64,000 bases of DNA, from assembly GCF_964355755.1 (NCBI RefSeq), contig NC_092679.1, positions 10,656,932-10,720,931 on the forward strand, in the 5' to 3' direction. Numbering within the stretch: position 1 is the first letter of the stretch; each line of letters starts with the position of its first letter. Below are positions 12,201 through 27,200 of this stretch, piece by piece. The position numbers and the translations under genes are program-made. Below the pieces are notes generated by a model that saw only the letters and a list, made by a program, of their open reading frames with translations, searched no databases and was not told where the DNA came from. Source of the DNA: Antedon mediterranea (Eukaryota > Echinodermata > Crinoidea > Comatulida > Antedonidae).

Positions 12201-15200
12201 TATTCTTCTAAAGGACCACCACCTCTCTACTACTGTTAAGCCCAACATTTTTGCACACACACACAAGGGGGCGCGAAAATCGCAAAATTCCCTGCAATGT
12301 TGTTTACAGTCGATCAGGCCTGGCCTAGGCTTAGTTAGCCAGCCCTAAATATGGAAAAAATGTAAAATAAAATAGTTACAATAAACTTCTAATATTGTAT
12401 TCTTTGAAACATTTACGAACCCCGACTATTATTTATATTGTTTGTTTAGGTATAATTAAAACATTAAAATAAATTGCAAACGATCGAAAATGCTAGCTAG
12501 GCCCTACTCAGCCTCGCTCAAAACATTGATGAAATTCCTCCTCACAGTGATCGACACACATGGCGCCATGGAAGGATTGGTCGCTAAAATAATGTTCGAA
12601 TTGGAAATAAAAAGCTTACAAGATTTAATTTTTTATGAAATGTATAGTGTACTTGCTTAACGAATCCTTTGTCCATTAAATCAAACAAATTTTGTGCTTT
12701 ACAGTATAACATTTTCAGAAAACATATTTTTACACCTCTTGTATTACTGTACATGATGGTGTTCATCGTAGGAGGTATAACTGTCGGACAATTTAATTTG
12801 TTGTTGGTTTTAATTTAGGTTTCAAAGTAAATTTAACAACTTTGAAGGTGATTTAAATTTGTGTTAGATAGAAATGTACCGAAGAAATTTAATAAGCTTA
12901 GTTTACCAACATAGCTGTACAGTGGTCGAAACATCCTTCATGCTGTCATTCATTGATTCTTCTTACCTCTTTTATTCACTTTGCTGCCTGCCAACACCTA
13001 TTACAACCTGTTTGAACATTTATATCGTCAACTACAATTCACCCCGAATAAGATAATGACCGACTTTGAATCTGGCATGATATCAACAATTGCGCTAATG
13101 ATTCCCCGGACGACTATGAAAGGCTGCAACTTTCACTTCACTCAGGCTATTTATTGAATGGTACAGAACTTAGGTTTATCAGTACAGTAGCATACCATCA
13201 ACAACCTAGAAGTTAAGTGAATATTCCGGTCTCTGATGGCCTTGTCTCTCGTTTCACTTTGTTTGCAACCCCTTTTCGTACACAGTCAACCAAATGCCCA
13301 CTGCAAATTATCCCGGTGTTCCTGATCTTTTACAGTATTTTAGACGTGATACCTGGTTCAATGGTTTTTTTCCCATCGCTATGTGGAATGTCACGGAGAA
13401 GACAGCCGAACAAACAACATTCTGGAAGGTTGGCATAACGCTATAGGAAAATGTCACCCAAATGTCTACAAGTTCATCATGGAAATGAAGGAAGAACAAG
13501 CTTCGTATTTAAGATGTTCAATTTATGATTTAATTGTTTTAAATATTTTCCTAATGTAGTATAGTATTTAAGATACTTAATTTAGTATTTTGTTTAGATA
13601 TTTTTCTTACAAAATTTGTACAAAACAGGAGAGTTAGATGAAACAACCTATAAAGATATCTAAACAAAGGATGGCATTCCGCAAGATTATATGGTTTACC
13701 AAAACTAAAACACCAAAAACAAGACCAATCATCTCTTCAATAGGAACATATAACTATAACTTAACAAAGCATTTTAAGCAAATTACCAACCATATATTGT
13801 GCCACAGACTCATTTACATTTGTCAAAAAATAAAACATCTGAAATAACAAAACAAGTTTATGGTCTCGATTGACGTACAAAATCTATATACCATTAGACG
13901 AGTCGATTAATCTGGCGGTTAACTACATGTCAAGAAATGAGGAATGTAAAAAAACAAATACAATCTTAAGAAATTATTGATGCTTGCAACTTCTGGAACT
14001 CATTTCATTTACAATAATGCATATTATCAATAGATCCATGAAGTAAGTATGGGTTCGACACGAGCACCCATATTAGCTGATGGGTCACAATGAGGGAAAA
14101 TGGCCAAGTGACAAAGATTGCCCAAGATGACATGTTCTGCCTGTTTAACAACGAAGAAGAATTAAACAAATTTCATCGATTCTTTAACTCAAGACACAAC
14201 AGTATAAACTAAATAATAAATAAATAAAATAAGTTTTCTGGAAATATTTATCACAAGACTCTCTAATGGTAAAAGTGTAACATCAGTATTTAGGAAGAAA
14301 ACTTACACTGGTCTCAATTTAGGATATTTTAGTTTCTGTCCCATGTTGTATAAAACAAGATTAATCAATACCCTGCTAGATAGATAGATAGACTGCACAA
14401 AATTAACTTGGATAGATTTACATAAAGACATAAATAATTTGAAAGATATTTTGCTTTAAAATTTCTACCTGATGAAATTGACAAATCAATTAAAACATTG
14501 TTCAATAAAAAGTATATACAAGACATCAATATAAAAAATAACGATGAAAAATATTATTTTAAGCTACTTTTTCTTGAAAATACTTTAGTAGCCACTAGTA
14601 ATAAAATAACCAAATTATGTAACAACTATTGCAAAAATCTAAATATAAACATAGTATTTAATAAAACTAAAATTGGCAATTTTTTCAGTAATAAAGACCC
14701 CATTCCTTTTGATCTTAAATCCAATGTCGTCCATAAATTGAATTGTGGGGGCTGTGATGCCTCTTACATCGGGGAAACTTCCCGACATCTAAAGACAAGG
14801 ATTCAAGAACATATGGGTAGGGATAAAAATTCACATATATACAAACACATTAACAACAATAGGAATTGCCTAGATCAATGCAGCAAAGAAAATTTCAAAA
14901 TTATCGATACAGCCACCAATAGTTACAAATTAAAAATAAAAGAAGCCCTACTGATAAAAAGGAATAAACCATCTCTAAACAAACAAAAAACATGGTACAA
15001 AATCCATCTGAATATTTAAATACTCACATGTATAAAGGTATATATAACAAAAACGTCTAAGAGCGTATTTCATTGTACTGACGATGTTGTTCACAAACAA
15101 CAAAATATGTATGCACAAATGTTTTTATTTTGTTATGCTGTCGGAAGTTCGGCAACATTATTCACGATATCACCTTAAACACGGTGTCAATCAAGGACAT

Positions 15201-18200
15201 ATGAATGTTGGAAAAGAAAAAATCCGTAACAGCAACAGCTGATATTAACTACTTTTAAAATTGTAAAACGTTCAGCATATTTCCAAAATGTATAATAGAA
15301 TTATGTTTTTACTGTATTTGATCTACAAACAGGAGGGAAAATTTACTGTACATGCATCAGGGAGACACGTTGCCGGAACACTGGTATGATACATACGATT
15401 TTTACAGACAGTACCAAGGCCTAGTAAAAAAAACAAAACAATGATGGTAACCTTATCAGACAATTCATTCTCCACATCCTTCTTTACCCTTCTTAACATG
15501 AATGGCTTCAATATCATATGCAGTCTTGACAGTTGATCTAATGATTTAAAAATAATAATATCGTTGACTATAATGTATACGTACGGTAACCAGTAATTTA
15601 GAGATAAAAAGAGTAAATAATCATCATAAAATAATTTCATTTCAATAGAATTAATATTTTTAGTGATCTAATTTGAGATCCTGCTTTATTATTTGTAGAC
15701 AATATCAAAATTCTACTAATGTGATTAGAAATTGATTTTGAGCCTTTTACAAAAATGTGCACAAAATATTTTGTGAGCACACATACAAGTTTTGTTTTTA
15801 ATTGATATCTTACACACAGTTATGAAAATATGATTGAAAAACACCATTTTGCACACAATGAAATTAAATTGTCAGGAAAGTATGTTACAGGCTGTTGTTT
15901 TTACTCATTTATTTCTTGAATTGGATCAACTAAATTGTGTTTATATATATACGTAAAAATTATTTTATACAAATGTCTTTTTCTATGAATTATATTACCC
16001 ACATGTAATTTGATAGATAATTCTTCACCACATTTCTTTTTTTCAGCATAATGTTTTGTCTTGCATGTGCAATAGCAATAAACTAATTTCTTTGATAATA
16101 ACATGGAATGCTTTATGTTATTTAACTTTTAAGCTATCAATCAGTGACAAACAACATCCATACCTTCATTAACTCCTGTTTGCTTTTCTGCATGACTTTC
16201 AATATCCTTGGAAAACCATTCATTAAATTCATCATGACTATCAAACAATGTTGGCATTATAAAATGAAGCAATGCCCAAAGCTGGGGAAAAATGAAAGTA
16301 CAGTAAAATTAACTCTCTTGATTCATTTATTTATTTATATACGTGGGAGGCATTACGTGTATATCTATCTAGATGTCTCAATGCCATACTTTTTCCAAAG
16401 TTTGTTTTTTGTTTTGCATGCATCCCTACATATAGATATGTGTGTGTGTGGTTTTCGGCTATGAAATTGTATTGAATTGTACTGGACTACCTATTAATGG
16501 AGTATCAAAATAATTAGGAATATACTGGGAATGTTTTTAAATATATTGGAAAACTGCCAAGGATTAGGGAGGGGTTGCGAGTGATGGGACAAACATGACT
16601 GGAATTTGTACGGTATGGGGTAGTTGGTAACAAAATGGCTACAATTGTACTGAAATGTACCGAAATGTACTGGGAAGTTTTCAAATTACATTAGATTTTT
16701 GAACTACATTTTTTTTAATGACCCGAGTGCGGGGCAAAGGCAAGTCATCATCTTATCATCATCTTTCTATACTGTGCAGAACCTTCTTTGAGTATCGTCG
16801 CACATGGGTTGGTAACATTTATGTAGCTATAGTCTTCCTAATTTTCCTCCTTTCAACTTTTTCCACAATTTATGTCAACATAAGAGATACAATTTTTTAA
16901 TCTCTCTAATTATGTTGACTCCACAGCCTCTTGAGGAGCTGTTACTCCGCGCCAGTGGCGTTAATAACTCCAGCGGGAGAGGGTAGATTTCATAAGGCTA
17001 ATCCATTGATGCATCAGTGATTTCAACCTCCGGTCAACGTCAGCCAATGAAAAGACACGACCGCAATTAGCAATCTATTCGCGCGGTTTTTTTTAATAGC
17101 AAAACAATATAGCCTATTCCTCGAGCTAGCCTAGATCAACAGCAACATTCGAATTAAAATGAAACGCGTTACATGGAAAAGTACAGAAGTGGCTGATTTG
17201 ATTTCATTATGGGGCAGTCCTGAATTTATAGATAAGATAGAAATTAGAAATTGGAAAGCTAGCGCCGGCAACAAGATGGCTGTTTTTAAAGAAATTGCAT
17301 CTAAACTGCAAAATTCTTCCCGACGAAGTTGGCGTCGGCGACATGATTTCACAAAATTAATTAAAATCATACAAATAATGGCAAAGTCATTGTCCGTGTA
17401 ATAATTATGTTCGAAATTACTATCTTCTGTAAGGATTTGCAAAAAAATCGGCAAAAAAACCATTCCATTTGAAGGTAACATTGTATTATATTGCTAGGCC
17501 TAGCTGTGTTGTATTCGCGCGTGTCACTCTCAGCTCTGTTGTTGTTATTGTGTGTATGTATCCCATCGGCCGTTTCGGTATGACGGAACTTCTGCTTTAA
17601 ACACAAGACGTTTGAAATGCTAATCGTTGTATCTGAACACCTTGACTTTTAACGCCACGGATTACCGTACACCTTGCGTAGATAACTCCACCGTAACTCC
17701 GTGAGTCTGAACATACCCTTAAACCCGGAAATTACTTTGACCGGGAAGAATTGAAATTGAGATGAAAATCTAATGTTGAAATCATAAATTTTGTTAAAAA
17801 ACTCTTTATAACATCTTCCTAAGATAGAAATATGGAACAATAGCGTCGATGTGAACACTAATGTTATCAAATCTACGTTTCGCGGTACATCTCAGATAGA
17901 TAAGGTAGGTATCCAAGGCGGAGATTTGTACCGAAGTTTTTGCATTGTGCTCGCCTATGTCAGAATTAACCATAATTTATATAAAGATGCACTGTTAAAC
18001 TATATACTTTTAACTTTAATATATAAACATTTTAAGGAAGAAAGTTAAAGTTAAGTTTGTTATTTCGGCCTAAATATCATAATTTGCTTGATTGTCGAAA
18101 TTAATTTTGTTAAATTTAATATGCAATTAATGATGACTTAATCAACTTTTTTTCTCTTAATTTCATAATAAATCATACATATGATTGATACATTCACTTT

Positions 18201-21200
18201 AAGAAAATTAAATGCAAAATAAGTGTTACCGAGCATTCTGACGATCTCATTAATTTTAAAATTTAGCATATTTTCACCATTTTGTTAAATTACACATGCG
18301 TAGCCTGGCACTTTTGACATGCTTCTATAACACAATTTCGAGTTGAAAAGTGATGATGATATTATTAAAGAAAGGTTGTAACAAAAATTTTTTTATAATT
18401 GCCTGAAACGTACTTTAATTGCATCAAAAATAAATTTGAAAATTTTAAGCGTGTGTATGCATGCGTTATACTGTATGTGCTACACACACAATTTATTGCC
18501 ATATGATGAAATATGACTTAGCTAGATGAAACTGATATCAAGATAATTGACGGACAAAAATAGAGCTAAGGAAAGAATAAATAAATAAAGATTCTGACAG
18601 AATCAATAAGGTTATGCTTGATAATGCATAACCTAATAAAATAAAATAGTAGAAAACATCATATCCAGCAATGCAGTTAATTTAAACAAATACAAACTAG
18701 TGGGGTTCCTTAGCTCTAAAAAAGGGAAAATTCACAACTTTTAAGATTTGAGGCCATTTAAAATTTGACCATTGACCTCAGATAAAGTAACTAACTCGTA
18801 AAACGTACTTAGAAACACGAAAAAAATGGCAAAAGATGCAGAAGTACTACTTTCTATTCATGTTTAATAGAAACTTATGAATTTAACTCAATACCTTCAA
18901 AATGGAAAAAGGTGCACTAATATGATATTTACTGTGTGTTAACCTTTAGTATTGGTGACTTAATTAACATCATCACTACAGTAATTATGTAAAAAGGGAA
19001 ATCATTCCATTTAATTATTATGCTGTTTGTATCTTAAATTTAAAAATAATTGTAATGCAACCTTCTCACAAAGATTTACTTTAAAGGCAAATGCAGTCGC
19101 AGACTCCTCCAACAACCAACCCACTCCACAAAAAAAACCTTACTTACTTTAAGGATACCAGTATAATGTTTTTCAGAGGATTAAAAATAGCTCCTTGTCA
19201 AGTAGACTGGGGTTACCTTTTATTACACACATTGTATAATGTAGCCTACAAAGTTATTTGCAAAGATAAGAATTACGTTCCTACAAATTTGAACTCTACA
19301 CTCTCTATAGGATTAATTAAAATATAAAAATAAAAAAACATTAGCGGCCTTGGTAAATTCACCTAATAATAATTATTTTTAAAAATATGAGAACACTACG
19401 CCTCCAGATTGCTTGAAATTGCACTCGTAATCAATATTACAGCAAATACATATAAAACATTATGGGGTTTTGCATTGAAAATAAGGGGGACAATCCCAAA
19501 AAAATATATGTGGGGGTGGGAGAAGCTAAGTCTGTGTGAGTGAATAATCAGAACAATGTTTAAATGGACTTTAACAGATGGACTTGGAATGTTTAGGCAA
19601 TTGATTAGAACATTGGCCCAAACACAACCAGCTTGATGATAGGCAGACCGGGAAGAGTGAAATAGGGTTTAATGTTGTTCAGGGCTTCTTTAGTTGGTGG
19701 TATGTTTTTATATGATTGCTGATTTTTGGAGAAAAGATTAGCATCAAACAAATGAAATGATTCCCCTCAGAATTCTGATACGCTCAAGACTGAGAAAGGA
19801 CAATACGGTATTGTTTTTTTTATTTTATTTTTTTTAAATTTTTTATTCAATCGAAACCAACAGCGATAATTACCGCCACTAACAGGTTTGATGTGATGGA
19901 CTTTGACCAGATTGAAGTAGTACTTCTGCATCCTTTGCCATTATTTTCATGTTTCTAGGAAGTGCGGTTTATGAGTTTTGAGGTATCGGACATTATCTGA
20001 GGTCAAAGGTCAAATGGCCAAAAAACTTAAAAGTTGCAAATTTTTTATACAAGTTGTCTACCAAGTTTTATGCTTCTTACCAAATTGGAATTATTTTGGG
20101 TCTAAGGAGCCCCACTATGTGGGGAAAAATTATAAAATCATGTTATAAGTTGATTGTTTGTGATAAAACATTATAAATCTTGAATTTACCTCTGCCATAC
20201 TATTTTGAATTGGAGTGCCTGTGAGAAGTAGACGATTTCGGCAGTTGAAGGAAAGTAATATTTTCCACCTCACACTGAAATAATTTAATGGTAAATTATA
20301 TGATGATGATAGGGTAAAAACATTTTATATTTAATTGGAAATATGAATAATTTTATGTGTGTTTAATTCATCAACATAAGTGGTAGCGACAGGCCATTTG
20401 AGTCTTTTCATGCCTATGATCACTTTCTCATGACTTAACTTCCAAAATTATTAGGTATTTTGACTTCTGTTCATGTCAAGAGCGATAGTGAATGTAGTTT
20501 ACCATGTATATTTATCTTTATCAACTCATTCTTCAGAGCAGTCAGACAAAATGTCTTGTAAAGAATGTTCATGAAATGATGTAGTTCAAACCCTAAAATT
20601 TTCCTTTTAAAAAAAGATCCATCTTTTAAGAGAACACTTAAAAATAATTTTTTCTTAAAAGGAAAATCCTTGAATATTTATTGACTTTAATAAAATACTC
20701 AGTATTTAAGGAAAAATGTTCTTTACTTTTACCTGGTACTACTCTTGATGGCCTGTGCTTCATCCAATATCATATACTGCCATTTAATACGTTGAAAATA
20801 TTTTACATCCTGAACTACTAATTGATAACTTGTAATCAAGATATGAAATTCAGAATCCTCAGTGTGAAACTGTTTTTGGCTCCAAAACTTCCTCAAAACA
20901 CGTCTGTCATGTTGGTTACCCCAGTATGGCAGAGCCTAGGAATAAGATAATAATAATGACATTATTTTTTATATATTATATACACATTTATCTATTTTAT
21001 TCAACCTACTTTACCTTCAGGCGTGGAGAAAACCTTGCACACTCCTGTTGCCAGTTGTGAAGAGTAGATGCTGGTGCAATGATAAGAAAAGGGCCCCATA
21101 TACCTTGATTCTGAAATTAAAATCAATAGAACATATTTGAATTAGCTAAAAGTGTGGGATATGTGTCACTCAACAAGGCTGGGCAGGAATCTATTTAGAT

Positions 21201-24200
21201 GTTTTTATAATACAAATAATGAATGTTTATTCGTGGAATGGTACAAATAATGTCATTCGGTGAATGAGGAAAGGTTATATTTTAACTCAGCTTCGCCTCG
21301 TTGAAATAGAACCATTCATCATTCACCTCATGTCATTGTTTGTACCATTCCACTCTTAAACACTCATCATTTGCATACTATGTTGCTTAGTAGAAATAGG
21401 AAAGCTGTAAAATCAGATAAAATACTAGATTTGAACTCATCACAACGAGTTTGGGTTATCATTAGTGTTAACACACAATGTGTAACATGAAATATGCACA
21501 ATGTATGTGTATCTGTAAATATGTTGATATCGCTGAATTGTGTCTAGTTTGTGTCATATAGTATATGTAGTAGTAGTACACTGTAGTGGCAGGCCTTCTC
21601 AGGCGTAGCTGAAGGGGTAGAATTCGTCGATCCAAGGTGGGTTATTATAATAGCATTGTTCTCTTTTGATAGCTGGTAACAATGGTGTATATTTAACACC
21701 CTTCCAATGGAGGCATAGCAAAACAAAGCCCTGTAGTATCGCAATCCAAAAACAATACCTCTCAGTGGTATCATGTGGAATTGCGATAAAAAAACAATAC
21801 CTTTCGAGGGAGAGTGTGCGATAAAAACGCAATACTTCATAGGTTTGTGATAAAAAAACAATGCCGTAATTAATAGCTGTACTATAGTTTATGAATGGAT
21901 GAGTTATTATTATTATTATTATTTATTTCCTTTATTGCATCAAGTAAACAGTGATGAAGTTGACATAAATATTTTAAAAAATTTATCAATTATCAAAGTT
22001 ACTAAAACCTATCATAGTCCACAAATCAGTCTTTCAATGGCCATCATAGTATATCCAGTAACACAAACCAAAAGGGGTTCACAATTTGCTTATCATAACT
22101 CAGTTCCTGATCATTCACCAATCATTGAAAACTCTGTGGAAAGTAATGAAGTGTTTTGTGCGTTGTGTCCTGACTTTGGGGAGGGTGAACGATCTAACGC
22201 GTCGGAGCTTATGGTTGTGTGAATACAAGCACACTGTAAGTGAATAAATGGCTAAATAATTATATTTACTAAAGGGTGAGCTCGCTTCACTCGCTCCCCC
22301 TCTAGGAAGTGTAGACGATGGTTCTCGGAATGATAATGACTTGGGTAAAAAGGACGTTCTCTTTGTACGTTTTCTGTCGGTTACCATAATTGAAAGTGCT
22401 TGACATTCGAAAAACTAAACCTACTCTGTTTCACATTGTCTTAGATGATTTTAAAGTATAGTTTTTATTGTTTGGTATGGCCCTTGGTGAGGAGGCAGAG
22501 TTCATTTGAGGGAGGTGCTTATTCGAGGGATATGTTTATGGCTATCAGGATTTCACTCGATTTTCAACAAAATGTCTTATCAGATCTCCCTATGTAATTT
22601 TATATTACTATTCCCCACAATATATTTCGATGCTTTATGGCGTATATTTAATTTGATCTTTATTAATTTGCAGTATTAATACTGTACCTTCACACACGCG
22701 GTCCAATTCGAAAATAAAAAAAAATCTTAAATGGCTATAGCCACTAACGGCCAACTTAGTTGAAACCAGGTAGTTGCAAGGTGAACTCATGAACTCATCG
22801 TGAACCTGGAAATTACTTTGACCACATACAATTGAAATTGAGTTAAAAATCTACCGATGAAATCAGAAATGTTGTTTTAAATATCTTCTTAAGATAGAAA
22901 TATGGAATATATAATATATATTTATTGTAATAGTGAAAACCAATGTTATCAACTTTACATTTCGCGGTACATCTGAGATAGATTAGGTAGGTATTCAAGG
23001 CAAAGATTTGTCCTGAAGTTTTTCCATTGTGCTCGCCTATGTCAGAATTAACCATAATTTATATATAGATTATCAAACATTGATCAAAATAAATTCCATC
23101 AGACAAATTAATGAAAACTTACCTCAGCAAGATGAGTAACAAATGCAATGCTCTGTACAGTTTTACCCAGACCCATTTCATCAGCTAGAATACCATTAAT
23201 TCCACAGTCATAAAGGTTGGCTAGCCAGTTCATACCCTTCAATTGGTAAGATTTCAATTGGCCATTGAACATTTTAGGCTGAGGCATCTCATTGTTACTA
23301 AGCAAGAAAGGATTAGCCAGATCAACTACAAAAAAGAAACGATAATTTTTTTTGCATTAATGGTGTTCAAAATTGGTTACTTTTATCAGCTTGAAGATTC
23401 ATTTTCTTTCAGGATCGCATTTAAATTGAACACATACATGAAACTGCAAAAGAGATTTTTTTTTAAACACACTCTATATAGTACTGCAACCCCTCTTAAA
23501 TATTTTCTTATTTTTTTAAATTAGTCTATGGGTACACAGTCTGAATAATAAACAGTAACATTGACTAGTCTAGACAGCAGTTTAACTTATATATTGGTAA
23601 AACGATTAGCATTTTATCACACACCGCGTTTCATAGTATACTACTTAACAATAGAAATGTCCAAGAATTACAGAAATCTACATTCAATCATTTTTTCCCT
23701 TTTTAATATAGCATGGATAAAAGAGAAGTATGCTTCAGCTCAAATGGCATCATAATCAGTTAAGAAGGGAAAACAATTTTTGTTAGTGTTCTGGATATTA
23801 TTGAACTTACATCTTTGAGGAATATCAGCATCAAAAATTGCAGTTTTCTCCTCATGTTTCTTGAAAGCATTCTGAGCATTGTTTAGGGCAAGATCTTTAG
23901 CTTCACTGGAATCTAGATGAAAATAAAACAATTGTCAATTCGACAAAACAACCATCAGTTCATTTCATATAAAAACATAAATTACTGTATAAACAAAGTC
24001 TCAAAGTTGCTTTGTTAATTGATAAGCTTTCTTTACACAAATCAGCAGGTTTTGATACGATAACTACAGTGAGCATTTGAGATTTGCTAGTCCTTGTGTA
24101 GGTGTTAATAATCAGTATACTTTTTACATCTATGTAGACAGGCAAAGAGACTTGGTTAGATAAGCAAGATTCAATATCTGACTATGTAAGTGTTTAGTGG

Positions 24201-27200
24201 TTACCTGAAATCAAAGTAAATGGGAGCCTGCCGGGTACTGCTTGAAGGACCATGAAAGGCGCTTAAAAAATGGTACCAGATAGACGTGAGAGATACTGTA
24301 CAGTACAGCTATTAATGACTGCTTCGTTCCCACGAGTAACCTTTTATTACGTTCCCACACTCTCACATGCGATAGCATAGGAAGGTATTGTTTTTGATCG
24401 CGATACTACGAGAGGCTTTATTTTGCTATGCCTCCTATGGAATGGGAATATACACCATTGTTACCAGCTATCAAAAGAGAACAATGCCAATATAATAACC
24501 CACCGTGGATCAACGAATTTTACCCCTTCAGCTACGCCTGAGTAGGCTTGCCTAGCTACAGGCCTTGACTAGGCCCAGAGCCCAGCGATTTTTTATATTA
24601 AATATTGATAAAAATTTCCATTTCGTCGTACAGGAGTTTCTCTAGAAAAATTGATTTAAATCAATATAATCCATGTTAAAATATCACAAAATAATACTAC
24701 AAACAATTGCGTAAAAAGTAATTCTAAATATGGTACTAAATGAACGAATCAGTCAACACCACTAAAATAATATATTCGTTGAATAAAATTCAATAACCCA
24801 TGACCCACATTATAGTGCACCGACGGGGAGCGAAAAAAACATGTGGAACATTGGTGGTTAAGTATGTTGATACAAATTGGAAGAAAAAAAGTTGGCCCAC
24901 TTCACTGAAGTTCACTGGCCATACGAGTGCCGTAGGCCTAGTGTGAAAAATTCTATTTTGCTAATAATACGTCGTCGAATTTAAAACATAGTGACACGAT
25001 GTTTAATTTGAAATTTTTATTGCATTTAAGGCAACATTTGGATGCATTTTATAGGTTTTATTTACGGAAGGCCTAATCTAGTAATACTGCTTGCTAGATT
25101 GGTACTCTGTACACACTCAAAAGTGTAGGGTGCGTGGTACTTTGTTTTTTTTTTTAAACATTAATTGCTAGACTCTGGGCCTAGCTAGCTAGCCTAAATC
25201 AAAATATGAGTATTTTCAATCATTGTTCCCCTTGATTCATTGATAACAATGTTGTTTGTAACACAAAACAATAGATGCAGGGCAAACAATGCCTCTCGTA
25301 GGATTGTAATAAAAAACAATGCAGTTCGTAGGATCGCGATCAAAAACAATACCTCGTAGCCACACATAGCCACAAAGCTGGAACGTGGGTTACGTTGTAG
25401 TAAATTTTAGCTGTACTGTAATTTAACAACAATGAGATGCCCATTGACATCCTCATCCAAAGACAGACAGACATTTTATCCACTGCAATACGGAGGGCCT
25501 AAAAAATGGGGATAGCATAGATGAGAGAGATACCACTCACAAATAATGCCAAATGAACAGGTGAGTTCATACAATACCATGACACCCGCAAGAATGAAAT
25601 AAGCCCACACTTTTTATTTGTCAAAATTGGAATACATTTTAAGAAAATTTGGAGCTTTATCGATTCTCGTTCAACGTCAAATAACTGACGAATATGCATA
25701 TGATATTAAAAGATTCGAAAGATTTCTCTCTCTATGTTTTGAAGTAAGTAAAGTAGTGAGTTTTACAAGATCATTATCAAAGTTTAATGTAATTTATTAT
25801 TAGAAAAAAAGGCAAAATAAATTAAATAAAATAAAAAAGCCTAAAGTGTATAGGTGTCATGAAGATTAGTTATTCTAGAGATGTGGTTATCCAGAGGGTG
25901 TTGTGGTTCCAGAGGGGTTGTCCTAGGGGGCATAGAAGTTGTACTAAAGGGTAGTTGTCTGGGTGGTAGTTGTTCTAGAGGGTATTTGTCCTAGAGGGTA
26001 GTAGTCCTAGGGGGTAGTTGTCCTAGAGGGTACTTGTCCAAGGGGGTAGTTGTCCTAGGGGGTTAGTTGTCCTAGGGGGGTAGTTGTCCGGATATGCTAC
26101 ATGGGGCAGTTGTCCTAAGGGGTAATTGTCGTAGTGGGTAGCTAGAGGATAGTTGTCCTAGGGGGTAATTGTCCTAGGAGGTAGTTGTCCTAGGGGGTTG
26201 TTGTCCTAAGAGGGTAGTTGCCCCGGGGGTAGTTGTCCTAGAAGGGTGTTTGTACTGGGGTAAATGTCCAGATGGTAGTTGTCCTAGAACCGGTATCTAC
26301 AATATTTAAGATAGCCTGGTACCTATAGTTCATATAACCAAATGTCTCTGGGCTGCCAGTTTAATACCCATCTTCCTAGTAAACTGTGTCAAGTTATCTT
26401 GGTACCAATTATTAACACTTTCACTGCCAAAAATGGAAATCTCCATCTTTAGAAAAACACCACCAGACTGCCAAAGACAGACATTTTCGTTCATACCTTT
26501 TTATTGTAGAATTGGTTAGAGTAAGTATCTATGTACCTACTGTAAAAATGTCAACACTTAATTCAATTTGTACCGCACATATTTTACAATTTTATTGTGA
26601 CCTATTCTCGTTAATCCCAGCTACTAGCGCGTGTGTGTACAGCAAACATGCTTACTACAGATGAAGCAATTGCAGAAATATTTGCCGATTCCATCTCTGA
26701 AAATTACTATTTTCTAGAGGGTGAGCTCGCTGCCCCTCTAGAAAGTGTAGACGATGGTTCTCGGAATGATAATGACTCGGGTAAAAAGGTTTTAGAAGGA
26801 CATTCTCCTGGTACATTTTCTGTTGTTTACCATTATTGAAAGTGCTTGACATTCGAAAAACTAAACCTACTCTGTTTCACAGTGTCTTAAATGTTTAACA
26901 ATCATCATAAAGTATAGTGTCTATTGTTTTGTAGGGCCCTTATAGGGCAGATGTGAGGAGGTGGAGTTTATTCGAGGGATATGTTTATTTTTTCATTTTT
27001 AATAATATGGTAACTTATCCTAACGGGACACAGATAGCCCACAGTTATTCCTGCTAGCTTACTCAATAAAACTCAGCTATCAAGATTTCACTCAATTTTA
27101 AACAAAAGGTCATATCATCAGATCTCCCTATGTAATTTTATAATACTATTCCCAGCAATATACTCCGATGCTTTATGGCGTATATTTAATTTTATCTTTA

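Noticed and set aside
16144-16464. Plus-strand 106-codon open frame
   Set aside because: It is the antisense of INO80 exon 14 and neighbouring intron; the minus strand has the conserved protein and splice sites.
25885-26290. Regular spaced repeats as a possible CRISPR array
   Set aside because: No unique spacers between the units, variable unit length and a eukaryotic context: a minisatellite.
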